Of a stretch of 64,000 nt of DNA, positions 41,499-50,652 are shown in pieces. The stretch's first letter is position 1, and the number at the start of each line of letters is the position of its first letter. The notes beneath the pieces are model-generated. The model did no database searches. It was not told where the DNA came from and saw only the letters and a list, made by a program, of their open reading frames with translations. Source of the DNA: Paracoccus sp. N5 (lineage in GTDB: Bacteria > Pseudomonadota > Alphaproteobacteria > Rhodobacterales > Rhodobacteraceae); contig NZ_AQUO01000001.1 in the NCBI RefSeq assembly GCF_000371965.1, positions 1,558,001-1,622,000 on the forward strand. Direction: 5' to 3'. A program made the translations under genes and the position numbers.

Positions 41499-41580
41499 GG
41501 GGGGCTCTGCCCCCACGTCTTGCGCGCCCCTCGATGGGGCACGCAAGACGTTCCCCCGGGGTATTTTCGAAACAGTGAAG
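41499..41580. repeat. Dispersed intergenic element, copy F (with long stem)
   Basis: GGGGGGCTCTGCCCCC (41499-41514) is followed by a long stem: ACGTCTTGCG (41515-41524) pairs with CGCAAGACGT (41542-41551), and GCCCC (41526-41530) pairs with GGGGC (41536-41540), 15 of 16 base pairs in all. The tail is CCCCCGGGGTATTTTC then GAAACAGTGAAG (41553-41580). It lies between convergent genes. Confidence 0.75.
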
Positions 41581-41584
41581 GCGA

Positions 41585-42235
41585 TCAGCTGCCTTCCAGC
41601 GGCGGCAGCGGCTGCGAGAAGATGTCATCGATGCGGGGCATGGGCGCGCTGCTGGTGCGGATCGACCGGCCTGGACCCGAGAGCGTGGCGATCTGGCCGG
41701 CGAGCTGCGCGATGGCCTGGGATTGGGCGCGGGCGATGGCGGCGGGGCCCGCGTCGGCCAGGGGGATCCTGATGTCGAAGCTGCGCGCCTGGTTGGCGCC
41801 GCCGGCGGCGGAATCGCCGACGAAATAGCGGCCCGACAGGCGATAGCTGCCGTCGGCCAGGGCCAGCGCCTTTTCCACCCGCACCTCCAGCGTGCGGCGC
41901 GGCGGTTCCGACAGCGGCCAGGGTTCGGCGATCACCGTCGCGCCCGAGATGTCCGAGATCGTCCGCGCCAGCGTCAGCGTGAAGGCGCGCTGCGGATCGT
42001 CGGCCCAGAGCTGTTTCGTGTTCGAGCGCACGGCGCCGTCCGCCGTCTGCCAGCTGACCTCGTCGCCCGCGGCATAGTCCGGCAGCGACACGTCCTTCAA
42101 CTCCGCCGTGCCCAGCCGGTCGGCGACGCGCTGGCCGCTGTCGGGCGGGTCGATCAGGTAGCGAGCGGTCTTTTCGCCGTTCGAGCAGGCGCCGAGCAGG
42201 GCGAGGCAGGCGGCGGAGGCAAGGATCAGGCGCAT
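41585..42235 (-). CDS. pqiC: PqiC-like ABC-type transport auxiliary lipoprotein
   Basis: This 216-residue lipoprotein has the lipobox LGAC at the end of a hydrophobic N-terminus (LILASAACLALLGAC). The body matches the DUF330/PqiC family: TARYLIDPPDSGQRVADRL near the start, RTLEVRVEKALALADGSYRLSG-like strands in pieces, and a helical end. In E. coli PqiC is the outer-membrane lipoprotein partner of PqiAB lipid transport. It is last in the pqi operon, one base after pqiB. The ATG at 42235 is chosen as the longer frame runs into pqiB. Confidence 0.85.
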   Translation of the reverse strand: MRLILASAACLALLGACSNGEKTARYLIDPPDSGQRVADRLGTAELKDVSLPDYAAGDEVSWQTADGAVRSNTKQLWADDPQRAFTLTLARTISDISGATVIAEPWPLSEPPRRTLEVRVEKALALADGSYRLSGRYFVGDSAAGGANQARSFDIRIPLADAGPAAIARAQSQAIAQLAGQIATLSGPGRSIRTSSAPMPRIDDIFSQPLPPLEGS

Positions 42236-42236
42236 C

Positions 42237-44297
42237 TTATCGTCCCAGGATGAAGGCTTGCGGGTTGCGCTCGATGGTGCGCGCGAGGCTGCCGAAGGCA
42301 TTGGCGGCGCGGCGCATCTCGCGCATCAGGTTGATGGTTTCGGTGTTGAAGCTCGAGCGGTCGCCATAGGCCGCCAGCACCGCGTCGGCACGCGCGGCCA
42401 GCGTCTCGAGCCGGGCCGAGAGCTGCGGCAGGCGCCTGGCCGCGTCCGAGACGTCCTGCGCCGCCGTGCTGGCCGAGGCCAGCGCCGTGTTCAGGCTGCC
42501 CGCCGCATCGCCGTCGCGCAGGTCGTTCAAGAGGCCGGTGGCGGATTTCAGCGTCTCGGACAGGTTCTTCGGCAGTTGCTCGGCGTCCTCGGTGCCCAGA
42601 AGCGCACGGACGTCCCCGAGGATGCCCTCGGCCTCGGTGCCGATGGCGGCGAAGTCCACCGCCTCGACCTTGGCGGCGGCGGCGTCGATCTGGTCGACCA
42701 TCTGCGGCACGTCGGCGGCGGCGAGCTTGACCGCCTCGGCCGCGGCCTGGGCCTCGTCCACCATGCCGCGGATCTGCGTCAGGGCGCCGGATTCGCGCAG
42801 CTCGGCGGTGGCGCTTTTGATTTCCTCGGCGGCGGACCCGGCGTTCTCCAGCGTGCCGCGCAGCGCGGCGGGGATGGCGCGGGTGTCCTCGCTGCTGGCG
42901 ATGGCGGTGACCGAGTTCATCATGTCGCTGGCGGATTTCAGCACCTCCTCGATCGGCAGGTTGCCGACCCGGGCCAGGAAGCCCTGCGCCGTGCCGGTGA
43001 AATCCGAGATGTCGCCCGGCGCCGAGGGGATGACCGGATTCGGCTGCGCGTCGCGGTCCAGTTCCGCCGGCGCGGCGTCGGGCAGCGCGACCAGCTCGAC
43101 CTCCAGCGAGGTGCCGAAGAAGCCGGCGCTGGCCAGGCGGGCGCGCAGCCCCTGGCGGACCTGGCCGTCGATGAAGTCCAGCGCCTGTTCGGGCGTCGAG
43201 CCCGCCGGCAGGCCCAGGCGCTCGGGGGTCAGGGCCAGCGTCACTTCCTGTTCCACATGGTCCTGGCCCTGGTCGTCCTTGGCCGTGCGCGCCGCGAGGC
43301 TGGTGACGCGGCCGACGGTCAGGCCCATGAACTGGACATTGGCGCCGGTTTCCAGCCCGCTGACCGATTCATCGACCAGCATGGTCAGGCGCAGCGCCTG
43401 GCCCTGGTCGTCGAAGAGATTGGCCTCGGCCGAGGCCTGGTCGGGCTGCAGCGAGAAGACATGGCCGTCCTCGACCGGTGCGCCGCCCGAGTTCAGCGTG
43501 GCGAATTCCGCCCCGCCCTGCAGCACCGAGGCCAGCGAATTCACGTTCAGCGACAGCCCCTGCGCCCCCAGCGAGACCGAGAAGCCCGAGGTGTCCCAGA
43601 ACACGGTGCGGGTGGTCAGGAGCTTGTCATAGGGTGCGGCGATGAAGACATCGGTCAGCACGCCCTCGTCATTCTCGGCCAGGCGCAGGTTCTGCATCTG
43701 CCCGACCGGCAGGCCGCGGAACAGCACCGGCGCGCCCTCGGTCATCCCGCGCGAGCGTTCGGCCGAAAGCATGATCCAGGTGCCCTTTTCGCCGAAGCTG
43801 GTCAGCGGCGGCTTGTCGAGGCCCTTGAACTCGGTCTGCGGCTGGTCGACCTTGTCGTCCCAGTAGCCCTCGACGAAAGACCCGGTCAGCACGGTGTCGA
43901 GCCGCGAGATGCCCTGGGCCGAGACCTGCGGCCGCACGATCCAGAACTGCGCATCCTTGTCGATATAGGGCGCCAGGTCCTTGTCGACCCGCATCTCGAC
44001 CTTGACCTGTTGCAGGTCCTCGGTAAAGCGCACGGATTCGACCTTGCCGACGGTGATCTCGCGGAATTTCAGCGCGGTTTCGCCGGGGGTGATGCCGGTC
44101 GCGTCCTTGAAGGCGACCGAGATCAGCGTGCCGCGGCCGGCGATCATGTTCCAGCCGACGCCCAGGGTGACGACCAGCGCGATGATCGGCACCAGCCAGA
44201 TCAGCGGCAGCCCGGCCCGGACCGCGCGGGCGGCGGGCTTGCGGGCAGGTTCGGCGGGTTTCAGGGGGCTGTCCTTGGGCGGCGGCGTATCCGTCAT
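42237..44297 (-). CDS. pqiB: PqiB-like MCE-domain protein
   Basis: This 686-residue membrane-anchored protein has an N-terminal helix (LPLIWLVPIIALVVTLGVGW) and three MCE domains: IAGRGTLISVAFKDATGITP, about residue 150 onward with GAPVLFRGLPVGQMQNL, and about residue 280 onward with GANVQFMGLTVGRV. A long alpha-helical Ala/Glu-rich C-terminal region follows, typical of PqiB. MCE proteins form lipid-transport tunnels across the periplasm. It overlaps pqiA (ATGA) and is followed by pqiC. Function in lipid traffic is by homology. Confidence 0.92.
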   Translation of the reverse strand: MTDTPPPKDSPLKPAEPARKPAARAVRAGLPLIWLVPIIALVVTLGVGWNMIAGRGTLISVAFKDATGITPGETALKFREITVGKVESVRFTEDLQQVKVEMRVDKDLAPYIDKDAQFWIVRPQVSAQGISRLDTVLTGSFVEGYWDDKVDQPQTEFKGLDKPPLTSFGEKGTWIMLSAERSRGMTEGAPVLFRGLPVGQMQNLRLAENDEGVLTDVFIAAPYDKLLTTRTVFWDTSGFSVSLGAQGLSLNVNSLASVLQGGAEFATLNSGGAPVEDGHVFSLQPDQASAEANLFDDQGQALRLTMLVDESVSGLETGANVQFMGLTVGRVTSLAARTAKDDQGQDHVEQEVTLALTPERLGLPAGSTPEQALDFIDGQVRQGLRARLASAGFFGTSLEVELVALPDAAPAELDRDAQPNPVIPSAPGDISDFTGTAQGFLARVGNLPIEEVLKSASDMMNSVTAIASSEDTRAIPAALRGTLENAGSAAEEIKSATAELRESGALTQIRGMVDEAQAAAEAVKLAAADVPQMVDQIDAAAAKVEAVDFAAIGTEAEGILGDVRALLGTEDAEQLPKNLSETLKSATGLLNDLRDGDAAGSLNTALASASTAAQDVSDAARRLPQLSARLETLAARADAVLAAYGDRSSFNTETINLMREMRRAANAFGSLARTIERNPQAFILGR

Positions 44298-44956
44298 TCC
44301 GGGTCCTTGCGGCTGCGCAGCGGCAGGCCGCGCCAGATCAGTCGAGGGTCGAAGCTTTGCGCGGAAAGCATGGTGAAGGCAACCGACAGCGCGAATGACA
44401 CCGCCGCCGGCCCGGGATGGATCGAGGCGACGAAGCCCAGCTGCACCAGCGCCGACAGGATCGCGACCACGAAGACGTCGATCATCGACCAGCGGCCGAT
44501 GAATTCGACGATCTCGTAGAGCACCAGCCGCTTGTGCGCCGCCCTGACCGTCGCCGGCCGGCCCGCCACCAGCGCCAGCCAGCTGATCGCGATGAACTTG
44601 CCCAGCGGCACCACGATCGAGGCGACGAAGATCACCGCCGCGACCCAGTAATTGCCATAGTGGATCAGCTCGACCACGCCGCCCAGGATGGTCGATTCGC
44701 TGCTGCCCCTCAGCCCGCCGAAGACCGAGGTCTTGAGCATCGGGAACAGGTTCGCGGGGATGTAGAAGATGAATCCCGCGGCCAGCCAGGCCCAGACCGC
44801 GTTCAGGCAGCGCCGGTCGGGCGGCACCAGCGCGCCGCCGCAGCGGGCGCAAATGGTCTCGGATTCCGGCCAGACCCGGCCGCAGCCGCGGCAGCCGGCC
44901 AGCCCGGCGCGATGGGCGGTCATCACCGGGGCGTGCTGGTCCTGCGGCAGGGTCAC
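44294..44956 (-). CDS. pqiA: PqiA-like membrane protein, second half
   Basis: This 220-residue protein has a cysteine pair zinc-ribbon (GCRGCGRVWPESETICARCGG) and four membrane helices with the PqiA pattern (NLFPMLKTSVFGG, GKFIAISWLALV, EIVEFIGRWSMIDVFVV). E. coli PqiA is a single protein with two such halves; here the second half is a separate gene. The GTG start at 44956 overlaps the first half's TGA. It should form the inner-membrane part of the Pqi lipid-transport system. Confidence 0.87.
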   Translation of the reverse strand: MTLPQDQHAPVMTAHRAGLAGCRGCGRVWPESETICARCGGALVPPDRRCLNAVWAWLAAGFIFYIPANLFPMLKTSVFGGLRGSSESTILGGVVELIHYGNYWVAAVIFVASIVVPLGKFIAISWLALVAGRPATVRAAHKRLVLYEIVEFIGRWSMIDVFVVAILSALVQLGFVASIHPGPAAVSFALSVAFTMLSAQSFDPRLIWRGLPLRSRKDPE

Positions 44957-45633
44957 GCGCGATGCTCCGGCACGATCTCGCGCCCGTCGGTGGCCAGGCC
45001 CGCGTCCTCGATCGCATCCCAGATCGTGGCGGCGCTGGTAAAGGCATTGCTGGCGGCATTGACCAGGATCAGCGCGCAGAAGGCCCAGAAGGCCGGGCCG
45101 AAGCTGATATTGGCCAGGCCCCCGACCTTGACCAGCGCGACTGCGGTGCCGATGACGAAGATCTCGGCCATGGACCAGGGCCGCAGCGCCTCGGACAGGC
45201 GAAAGGCGGGCACGGCATGGGCAAAGGGCCGGCGATTCCGGCTGAGCGGCAAGAGCGTATAGACCAGCAGCACCGCCCGCAGCACCGGCAACCCGACGAT
45301 CGAGCCCAGCAGCGCCACGGTCAGCGGCATCAGCGCGCCATGGGAAAAGGCCAGCGCCACCCCGAAAAGCGAGGTCTGGTTGCCGAAGCCCATGCGCGAG
45401 ATTTCCAGGAAGGGAAAGAACACCGCCCCCACCATCAGCACCAGCGAGGTAAAGGACAGCGCGATGATCCGGGTGAAGGCACCGGCACGCGGGCTGGCGA
45501 GCACGGTGTTGCAGCGCACGCAGCGCGCGGTCTCGCCGGGTTCCAGCTCGCGCTCGACATGCAGCGCATCGCAGCGCGGGCAGGCGATCAGCCCAGCGCC
45601 GGTGGTCAGGTCATATGCGCCCTCGGTCAACAT
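44953..45633 (-). CDS. PqiA-like membrane protein, first half
   Basis: This 226-residue protein has the first PqiA module: a CPRCDALHVERE and CVRCN zinc-ribbon, then helices with FFPFLEISRMGFGNQTSLF-like features and RPWSMAEIFVIG. The second half is a separate downstream gene, so PqiA is split. The first gene of the pqi operon, with an ATG at 45633; it is divergent from motB. A chance frameshift split is unlikely since the second half has its own start and zinc ribbon. Confidence 0.86.
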   Translation of the reverse strand: MLTEGAYDLTTGAGLIACPRCDALHVERELEPGETARCVRCNTVLASPRAGAFTRIIALSFTSLVLMVGAVFFPFLEISRMGFGNQTSLFGVALAFSHGALMPLTVALLGSIVGLPVLRAVLLVYTLLPLSRNRRPFAHAVPAFRLSEALRPWSMAEIFVIGTAVALVKVGGLANISFGPAFWAFCALILVNAASNAFTSAATIWDAIEDAGLATDGREIVPEHRA

Positions 45634-45894
45634 CCGGCCAGAATATCGGGGCCGGGGGCCGGCGCAAGATGCGGCGTCCGATTCGCCTTGCAGAAGAGTT
45701 TGATGCGCGGGCAGCCTGCGAAGGCCGGTCGAGCGCAGCGCCCTGGAAATTCTTTCATTTCCATTGTGTTGCCCAATTTCATGGCGTGATCCGCATTGCC
45801 CCGGCGGCGGGAAATGCGGCGCATTTGAGCCGTTAACTGGATATTAGCGCGCCGCGCATAGAGCTTGGAGGCAGGATACAGGAAAGGTTTGGCC

Positions 45895-46695
45895 ATGGCC
45901 GGCAACGGGGGCGGCGCCCCGATCATCATCAAGCGGGTGCAGGGCGGGGGCGAAGCCGGTCATCACGGCGGCGCCTGGAAAGTCGCCTATGCGGATTTCG
46001 TGACCGCGATGATGGCCTTCTTCCTGCTGATGTGGCTTTTGAATGCCACCACGGAAAAGCAGCGCCAGGGCCTGGCGGATTACTTCAACCCCACCATCGT
46101 GCAGTCGCCGGCCAGCGGCAGCGACGGCCCCTTCGGCGGCGAGGTGCAGGATTCCGACACCAACAGCAGCAAGGGCGCCGGCGCCTCGCGCGACCAGCTG
46201 ATGGCCCAGGCGCGCGAGGGGCAGCAGGCCGGCTTCGAAGAAGTGGCCCGCAGCATCCAGAACCAGCTGACCGGCAGCGGCGCCGAATCGATGCAGAAGG
46301 TCAATCTCTTGCGCCATGTCGTCACCCGCATGACCGACGAGGGGCTGGTGATCGAGCTGACCGACCTGATGGACGAGCCGCTGTTCGTCGGCGACAGCGC
46401 CCAGCCCACCCCGGCGATGAAGGAACTGGCCGAGGTGCTGTCCAGCGTGCTGCAGCGGGTGAAGAACGAGATCGCGCTGACCGGCCATGTGCGCGCTTAC
46501 CCCGAGATGCTGATCCAGTCGCCGGTCTGGGCGCTCTCCGATGCCCGCGCCCATGCGCTGCGCAACCTGCTCGAGGGGACCGGCTTCGACAGCACCCGCA
46601 TCCAGCGTGTGACCGCCTATGCCGACCGCCGCAACCGCTCGGTCAACCCGATGGATCCGAACAACAACCGGATCGAAGTGATTTTACTCAGATGA
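45895..46695 (+). CDS. motB: Flagellar motor protein MotB
   Basis: This 266-residue protein has an N-terminal helix with the proton-conducting Asp34 (AYADFVTAMMAFFLLMWLL) and a C-terminal OmpA-like peptidoglycan-binding domain (ITLTGHVRAYPEM-like, SDARAHALRNLLEG, NNRIEVILL). The sequence between is longer than in E. coli. The ATG at 45895 follows GGAAAGG. Its partner motA is not adjacent. It starts a flagellar block with hook and junction genes; no flagellar sigma promoter is evident. Confidence 0.92.
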   Translation: MAGNGGGAPIIIKRVQGGGEAGHHGGAWKVAYADFVTAMMAFFLLMWLLNATTEKQRQGLADYFNPTIVQSPASGSDGPFGGEVQDSDTNSSKGAGASRDQLMAQAREGQQAGFEEVARSIQNQLTGSGAESMQKVNLLRHVVTRMTDEGLVIELTDLMDEPLFVGDSAQPTPAMKELAEVLSSVLQRVKNEIALTGHVRAYPEMLIQSPVWALSDARAHALRNLLEGTGFDSTRIQRVTAYADRRNRSVNPMDPNNNRIEVILLR

Positions 46696-46780
46696 CCGCC
46701 GCTGGCCGGGGCGCATTAGGGCGCTGTTAATCCCTCTCCGGCAGAATTCCCAGGAACGACTCAGACAGGATGACTGCAGA

Positions 46781-48121
46781 ATGTCCATCTCTTCCGCCCT
46801 CAGCGCCGGGGTTTCCGGCCTGGCCGCCAACTCGACCCGGCTGGCCAATATCTCGGACAATATCGCGAACTCGGGCACCTACGGCTACAAGCGCGTGGAT
46901 ACCGAATTCGAAAGCATGGTGATCAACCAGGGTCGGGGCGGCGGTCTTTACACCGCCGGCGGCGTGCGCGCTGCCACCTCGCGCGACGTCAACCAGCGCG
47001 GCAACCTGGTCACCACCTCGAACGCGCTGGACATCGCCATCACCGGCCGCGGCATGCTGCCGGTCGTCACCTCCTCCGCGGTGGCCTCGGGCTACAGCAC
47101 GCCGCGCGACCTGATGATGACCACCACCGGCTCGTTCGACACCGACGACCAGGGCTATCTGCGCACCAACTCCGGCCTGGTGCTGATGGGCTGGCCGGCG
47201 AATGCCGACGGCACGATCCCGGCGCAGCCCCGCGATTCCGCGATCGGGCTGCAACCGATCCGCATCGACGGCAGCCAGACCGCCGCCGATCCCACCACGC
47301 GCATCACCCTGGGCATCAACCTGCCGGCCAATGCTGCGGTCGGCGGCGCCACGGGCGACGCGCATGAGATGAATGTCGAATACTTCGGCAACCTCGGCAA
47401 TTCCGAACAGATGATCTTCACCTTCACCCCGGATGTTTCGGGCACCACGGGCAGCCGGTCGAACAGCTGGACGATGGAGGTGCGCGATTCCGCCATCATC
47501 GACGACCCGGCGACCGCCGCGGATGAATCGCTCATCGGCAGCTATACGCTGGAATTCGACAGCAGCGCGACCACCGGCGGCCGGCTGATGAACGTCACGA
47601 CCGGCTCGGGCGGCGCCTTTGATCCGGCCACCGGTACGCTGACCGTGACCGGTGCGAACGGCCCCATGACCATCGACCTCGGCCGCTACGGCGCCAGCCA
47701 GGGCATCACGCAGCTGGCTTCGGATTTCTCTCCGGCCAATGCGACCAAGAACGGCTCTCCCGTCGGCAGCCTGACCGCGCTTGAAATCGATGAGAATGGC
47801 TATATCCGCGCGACCTATGACACCGGCTTCACCCGCACCCTTTATCAGGTGCCGGTGGTGGACGTTCCGAACCCGAACGGCCTGATCGCGCTGAACAACC
47901 AGACCTACAAGGTTTCCCCCGACTCGGGTGCCTTCTATCTGTGGAACTCGGGTGACGGTCCGACCGGAGAGATCGCCGGCTACGCGCGCGAGGCATCGAC
48001 GACTGACGTGGCGGCCGAACTGACCGACCTTATCCAGACCCAGCGCGCCTATACGTCGAATGCCAAGGTCATCCAGACGGTCGACGAAATGTTGCAGGAA
48101 ACCGCCAACCTGAAACGCTGA
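46781..48121 (+). CDS. flgE: Flagellar hook protein FlgE
   Basis: This 446-residue protein has the flagellar rod/hook N-terminal motif (SALSAGVSGLAANSTRLANISDNIANSGTYGYKR in parts: ANSTRLANISDNIANSGTYG) and the C-terminal helix (VAAELTDLIQTQRAYTSNAKVI). The central D1/D2 region is typical of FlgE, with YFGNLGNSEQMIFTFTP. It should build the hook. The ATG at 46781 lies 86 bases behind motB. A hairpin follows before flgK. Confidence 0.92.
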   Translation: MSISSALSAGVSGLAANSTRLANISDNIANSGTYGYKRVDTEFESMVINQGRGGGLYTAGGVRAATSRDVNQRGNLVTTSNALDIAITGRGMLPVVTSSAVASGYSTPRDLMMTTTGSFDTDDQGYLRTNSGLVLMGWPANADGTIPAQPRDSAIGLQPIRIDGSQTAADPTTRITLGINLPANAAVGGATGDAHEMNVEYFGNLGNSEQMIFTFTPDVSGTTGSRSNSWTMEVRDSAIIDDPATAADESLIGSYTLEFDSSATTGGRLMNVTTGSGGAFDPATGTLTVTGANGPMTIDLGRYGASQGITQLASDFSPANATKNGSPVGSLTALEIDENGYIRATYDTGFTRTLYQVPVVDVPNPNGLIALNNQTYKVSPDSGAFYLWNSGDGPTGEIAGYAREASTTDVAAELTDLIQTQRAYTSNAKVIQTVDEMLQETANLKR

Positions 48122-48129
48122 TAACGCCA

Positions 48130-48154
48130 CCGGGGCAAGAAGGCCTTGCCCCGG
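48130..48154 (+). terminator. Perfect hairpin between flgE and flgK
   Basis: CCGGGGCAAG (48130-48139) and CTTGCCCCGG (48145-48154) form a perfect 10-bp stem with loop AAGGC. It starts 8 bases after the flgE stop and ends 24 bases before flgK. There is no T-run. It probably stabilises flgE mRNA or attenuates transcription into flgK. Confidence 0.65.
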
Positions 48155-48178
48155 CGCACCGCCAATCGGAGCTGTTGC

Positions 48179-49636
48179 ATGAGTATTTCGTCCGCAATTT
48201 CCAATGCCGTCTCGGGCCTGACCGCAGTCTCGCGGGGCACCGAGCTGGTGTCCTCCAACATCGCGAACGCACTCACGCCCGGCTATGCCCGGCGCGAACT
48301 CGAGCTTGCATCCCGCCCGTCCGAGCGTGGCGGCGGCGTCAACGTGGCAGGTGTCGATCGCATTCTGAACGCCGGGTTGCTCGCCGACAGCCGTCTTACG
48401 CAAGCCGATGTCGGTGCATCGGGAACGACATCGGCCTTCCATGTCGCCATGGAGCAACTGTTTGGCACCGGCCAAGAGGCGTCCTCGCTGGGTCAGATGC
48501 TGACGGCCTTTGAATCCGCCCTGACCAGCGCGGCCGCTCGTCCCGACAACGAGACGCAGCTGGACAATGTGCTGACGGCCGCCAGCGGCCTGGCTGATAA
48601 GCTGAACACCATGTCCGAAAGCATCCAGGCCGAGCGCACGGCGGCGGACAGCGCCATCAGCAAGGATGTCGCGCGCCTCAATACGGCGCTTGAGCAGGTC
48701 GCCCTGTTCAACAAGCAGATCGTCAGCCTTTCGGCGCAAGGCAAGGATGCATCTTCCCTTGTGGACACCCGGCAGGCGGTGATCGACGGGATCGCGGATA
48801 TCGTGCCTCTCAAGGAGGTGCCCCGGGAAAATGGCCGCATCGCGCTTTTCACCGTCGGCGGTGCCATCCTGCTTGACGGTACCGAACCCGCGAGCATCAG
48901 CTTTGAAAGTGCCGGAAACATCACGCCGCAAATGTCTCTGGCCAATGGCGCGCTGGCAAGGCTGACGTTCAATGGCAAGGAACTGAGCGCCGGGCAGATG
49001 AGCATGTTCAGCGGTGGCACCATCAGCGCCAATTTCGCCATCCGGGATGAGGTCGCGCCCGAATATCAGCAGCAGATCGATGGATTTGCGCGCGAAATCT
49101 ATGACAGATTGGCCGATCCGGCGATCGATCCGTCCCTGAATGCCGGCGGGCCCGGGATTTTCACGGATGCGCAAGGTGCCTTGGATCCCGCCGATGAAAC
49201 TGGCTTTGCCGGTCGCATCTCGGTAACCGCGCTCATCGACCCCGCAGCTGGCGGTGATCTATGGCGCATCCGTGCCGGCGTGAACGCCGCGAACTCCGGA
49301 GATTCCGGGGATAGCGGCCTGCTGGGCCGCCTGAGCTCCGCCCTTTCGACAACGCGGCTGCCCGCCTCGGGAAACCTGACCCAACAATCGCGAAGCTTGC
49401 AAACCTTGGCCGCGCATCTTTCGTCCTTTGCCTCCACCAATCGAATTCAGGCTGAAGCCGCCGCGTTGCAGGACAGCGCGCATCAGAACAGTCTGAAAAC
49501 GGCCTTGCTGGCAGACGGCGTGGATACCGACAAGGAGATGGAAAGTCTCCTGGCGCTGGAGCGAGCCTATTCCGCCAATGCGAAGGTCTTCCAGACCGCA
49601 AACGACATGCTTGATGCTATTCTGAGGTTGACATGA
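48179..49636 (+). CDS. flgK: Flagellar hook-associated protein FlgK
   Basis: This 485-residue hook-filament junction protein has the rod-type N-terminus (SAISNAVSGLTAVSRGTEL, SSNIANALTPGYARREL) and the conserved C-terminus ending in SLLALERAYSANAKVFQTAND. Length is typical for alphaproteobacteria. Start is ATG 48179 with CGGAG upstream. The base composition begins to fall in this gene compared with neighbours. It overlaps flgL (ATGA). Confidence 0.9.
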   Translation: MSISSAISNAVSGLTAVSRGTELVSSNIANALTPGYARRELELASRPSERGGGVNVAGVDRILNAGLLADSRLTQADVGASGTTSAFHVAMEQLFGTGQEASSLGQMLTAFESALTSAAARPDNETQLDNVLTAASGLADKLNTMSESIQAERTAADSAISKDVARLNTALEQVALFNKQIVSLSAQGKDASSLVDTRQAVIDGIADIVPLKEVPRENGRIALFTVGGAILLDGTEPASISFESAGNITPQMSLANGALARLTFNGKELSAGQMSMFSGGTISANFAIRDEVAPEYQQQIDGFAREIYDRLADPAIDPSLNAGGPGIFTDAQGALDPADETGFAGRISVTALIDPAAGGDLWRIRAGVNAANSGDSGDSGLLGRLSSALSTTRLPASGNLTQQSRSLQTLAAHLSSFASTNRIQAEAAALQDSAHQNSLKTALLADGVDTDKEMESLLALERAYSANAKVFQTANDMLDAILRLT

Positions 49637-50652
49637 CATCCTTCAATTCGATCGGTGATCTTTCGCGCACCTTCCAGCTTCGCCTTGGTCAAAGCTCGCT
49701 GAAAAGCCGGCTTGATCAGCTGACCCAGGAAATGATGACGGGCATCAAGACGGATGTCCCCAAAGCGCTGGGCGGAGATCTGCACAAGATCTCGCATATC
49801 GAGGGGCGGCTGGCCATGCTGAGTTCCTTTCAGCTGAATGCCTCCGAGGCACAAGCGCAGTTTCAAGCCATGCAGACTGCGCTGGAAAGCATCAAGGACA
49901 CCGTGGACGATCTTGGACCAAGCCTGCTCACCCAGGCCGGGGCCTCGGATGAGAACCAGCTTCGGTCACAACTTGGTGGCATCGAACAGAACTTCCGCTC
50001 GATGTTCAACACCTTGAACACCAATGTCGCAGGGCGCTACCTGTTTTCCGGATCCCGTTCCGATACGGCGCCGCTCGGCAGCTTTGATGACATGATGTCC
50101 GCTTTGGGCACGGCGGTCTCTGGCGCCACGACGGCCTCGGATATCGCAGCGCGCATCGACGCATGGTTCGATGCTCCGGCCGGTGCAGGCGGCTTCCTGG
50201 ACTCCACATTCCAGGGCAGCGACAGCGGCAGCACCTCCTTGGCAGTATCCCCCGACAGCCAGGTCAGCATGAGTTTGACCGCAAACTCTTCGACATTGCG
50301 CGATACGCTGAAGGGCATGGCCATCATGGCATATGCCTCGGAAGCCGGAACGGGCGTCGACGGGGCGATGCTGCGGGATCTGTTTACCGAAGCAGGTTCA
50401 CGGCTGGTGAAAGGAAGCACCGGATTGATCAGCGCCGCTGCCGATCTTGGTCAAAGGCAGGCCACCGTCACGCAAGCGCAGACCCGAAATGGCGCCGAGG
50501 CCACTGCGCTGTCTGTCGCCCGATCAAACCTGATAAATGCCGATCCTTACGAGACAGCCACGGCTCTCGAGGAAGTGGAAGCCAAGATCGAAAGCCTATA
50601 TGCGCTTACCGCGCGTCTCTCGCGTCTCAATCTGACCGATTACCTGTCATGA
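49633..50652 (+). CDS. flgL: Flagellar hook-associated protein FlgL
   Basis: This 339-residue junction protein has the flagellin-like N-terminal helix (FQLRLGQSSLKSRLDQLTQEM) and C-terminal helix (VEAKIESLYALTARLSRLNLTDYL in pieces). The centre contains VAGRYLFSGSRSDTAPL, typical of FlgL. It should join the hook to the filament with FlgK. It overlaps flgK and flgI by ATGA in both cases. Confidence 0.89.
   Translation: MTSFNSIGDLSRTFQLRLGQSSLKSRLDQLTQEMMTGIKTDVPKALGGDLHKISHIEGRLAMLSSFQLNASEAQAQFQAMQTALESIKDTVDDLGPSLLTQAGASDENQLRSQLGGIEQNFRSMFNTLNTNVAGRYLFSGSRSDTAPLGSFDDMMSALGTAVSGATTASDIAARIDAWFDAPAGAGGFLDSTFQGSDSGSTSLAVSPDSQVSMSLTANSSTLRDTLKGMAIMAYASEAGTGVDGAMLRDLFTEAGSRLVKGSTGLISAAADLGQRQATVTQAQTRNGAEATALSVARSNLINADPYETATALEEVEAKIESLYALTARLSRLNLTDYLS

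Noticed and set aside
45782..45799. Sigma-54-like promoter (TGGC and TTGC) before motB
   Set aside because: Spacing between the GG and GC elements is 13 bases instead of 10.
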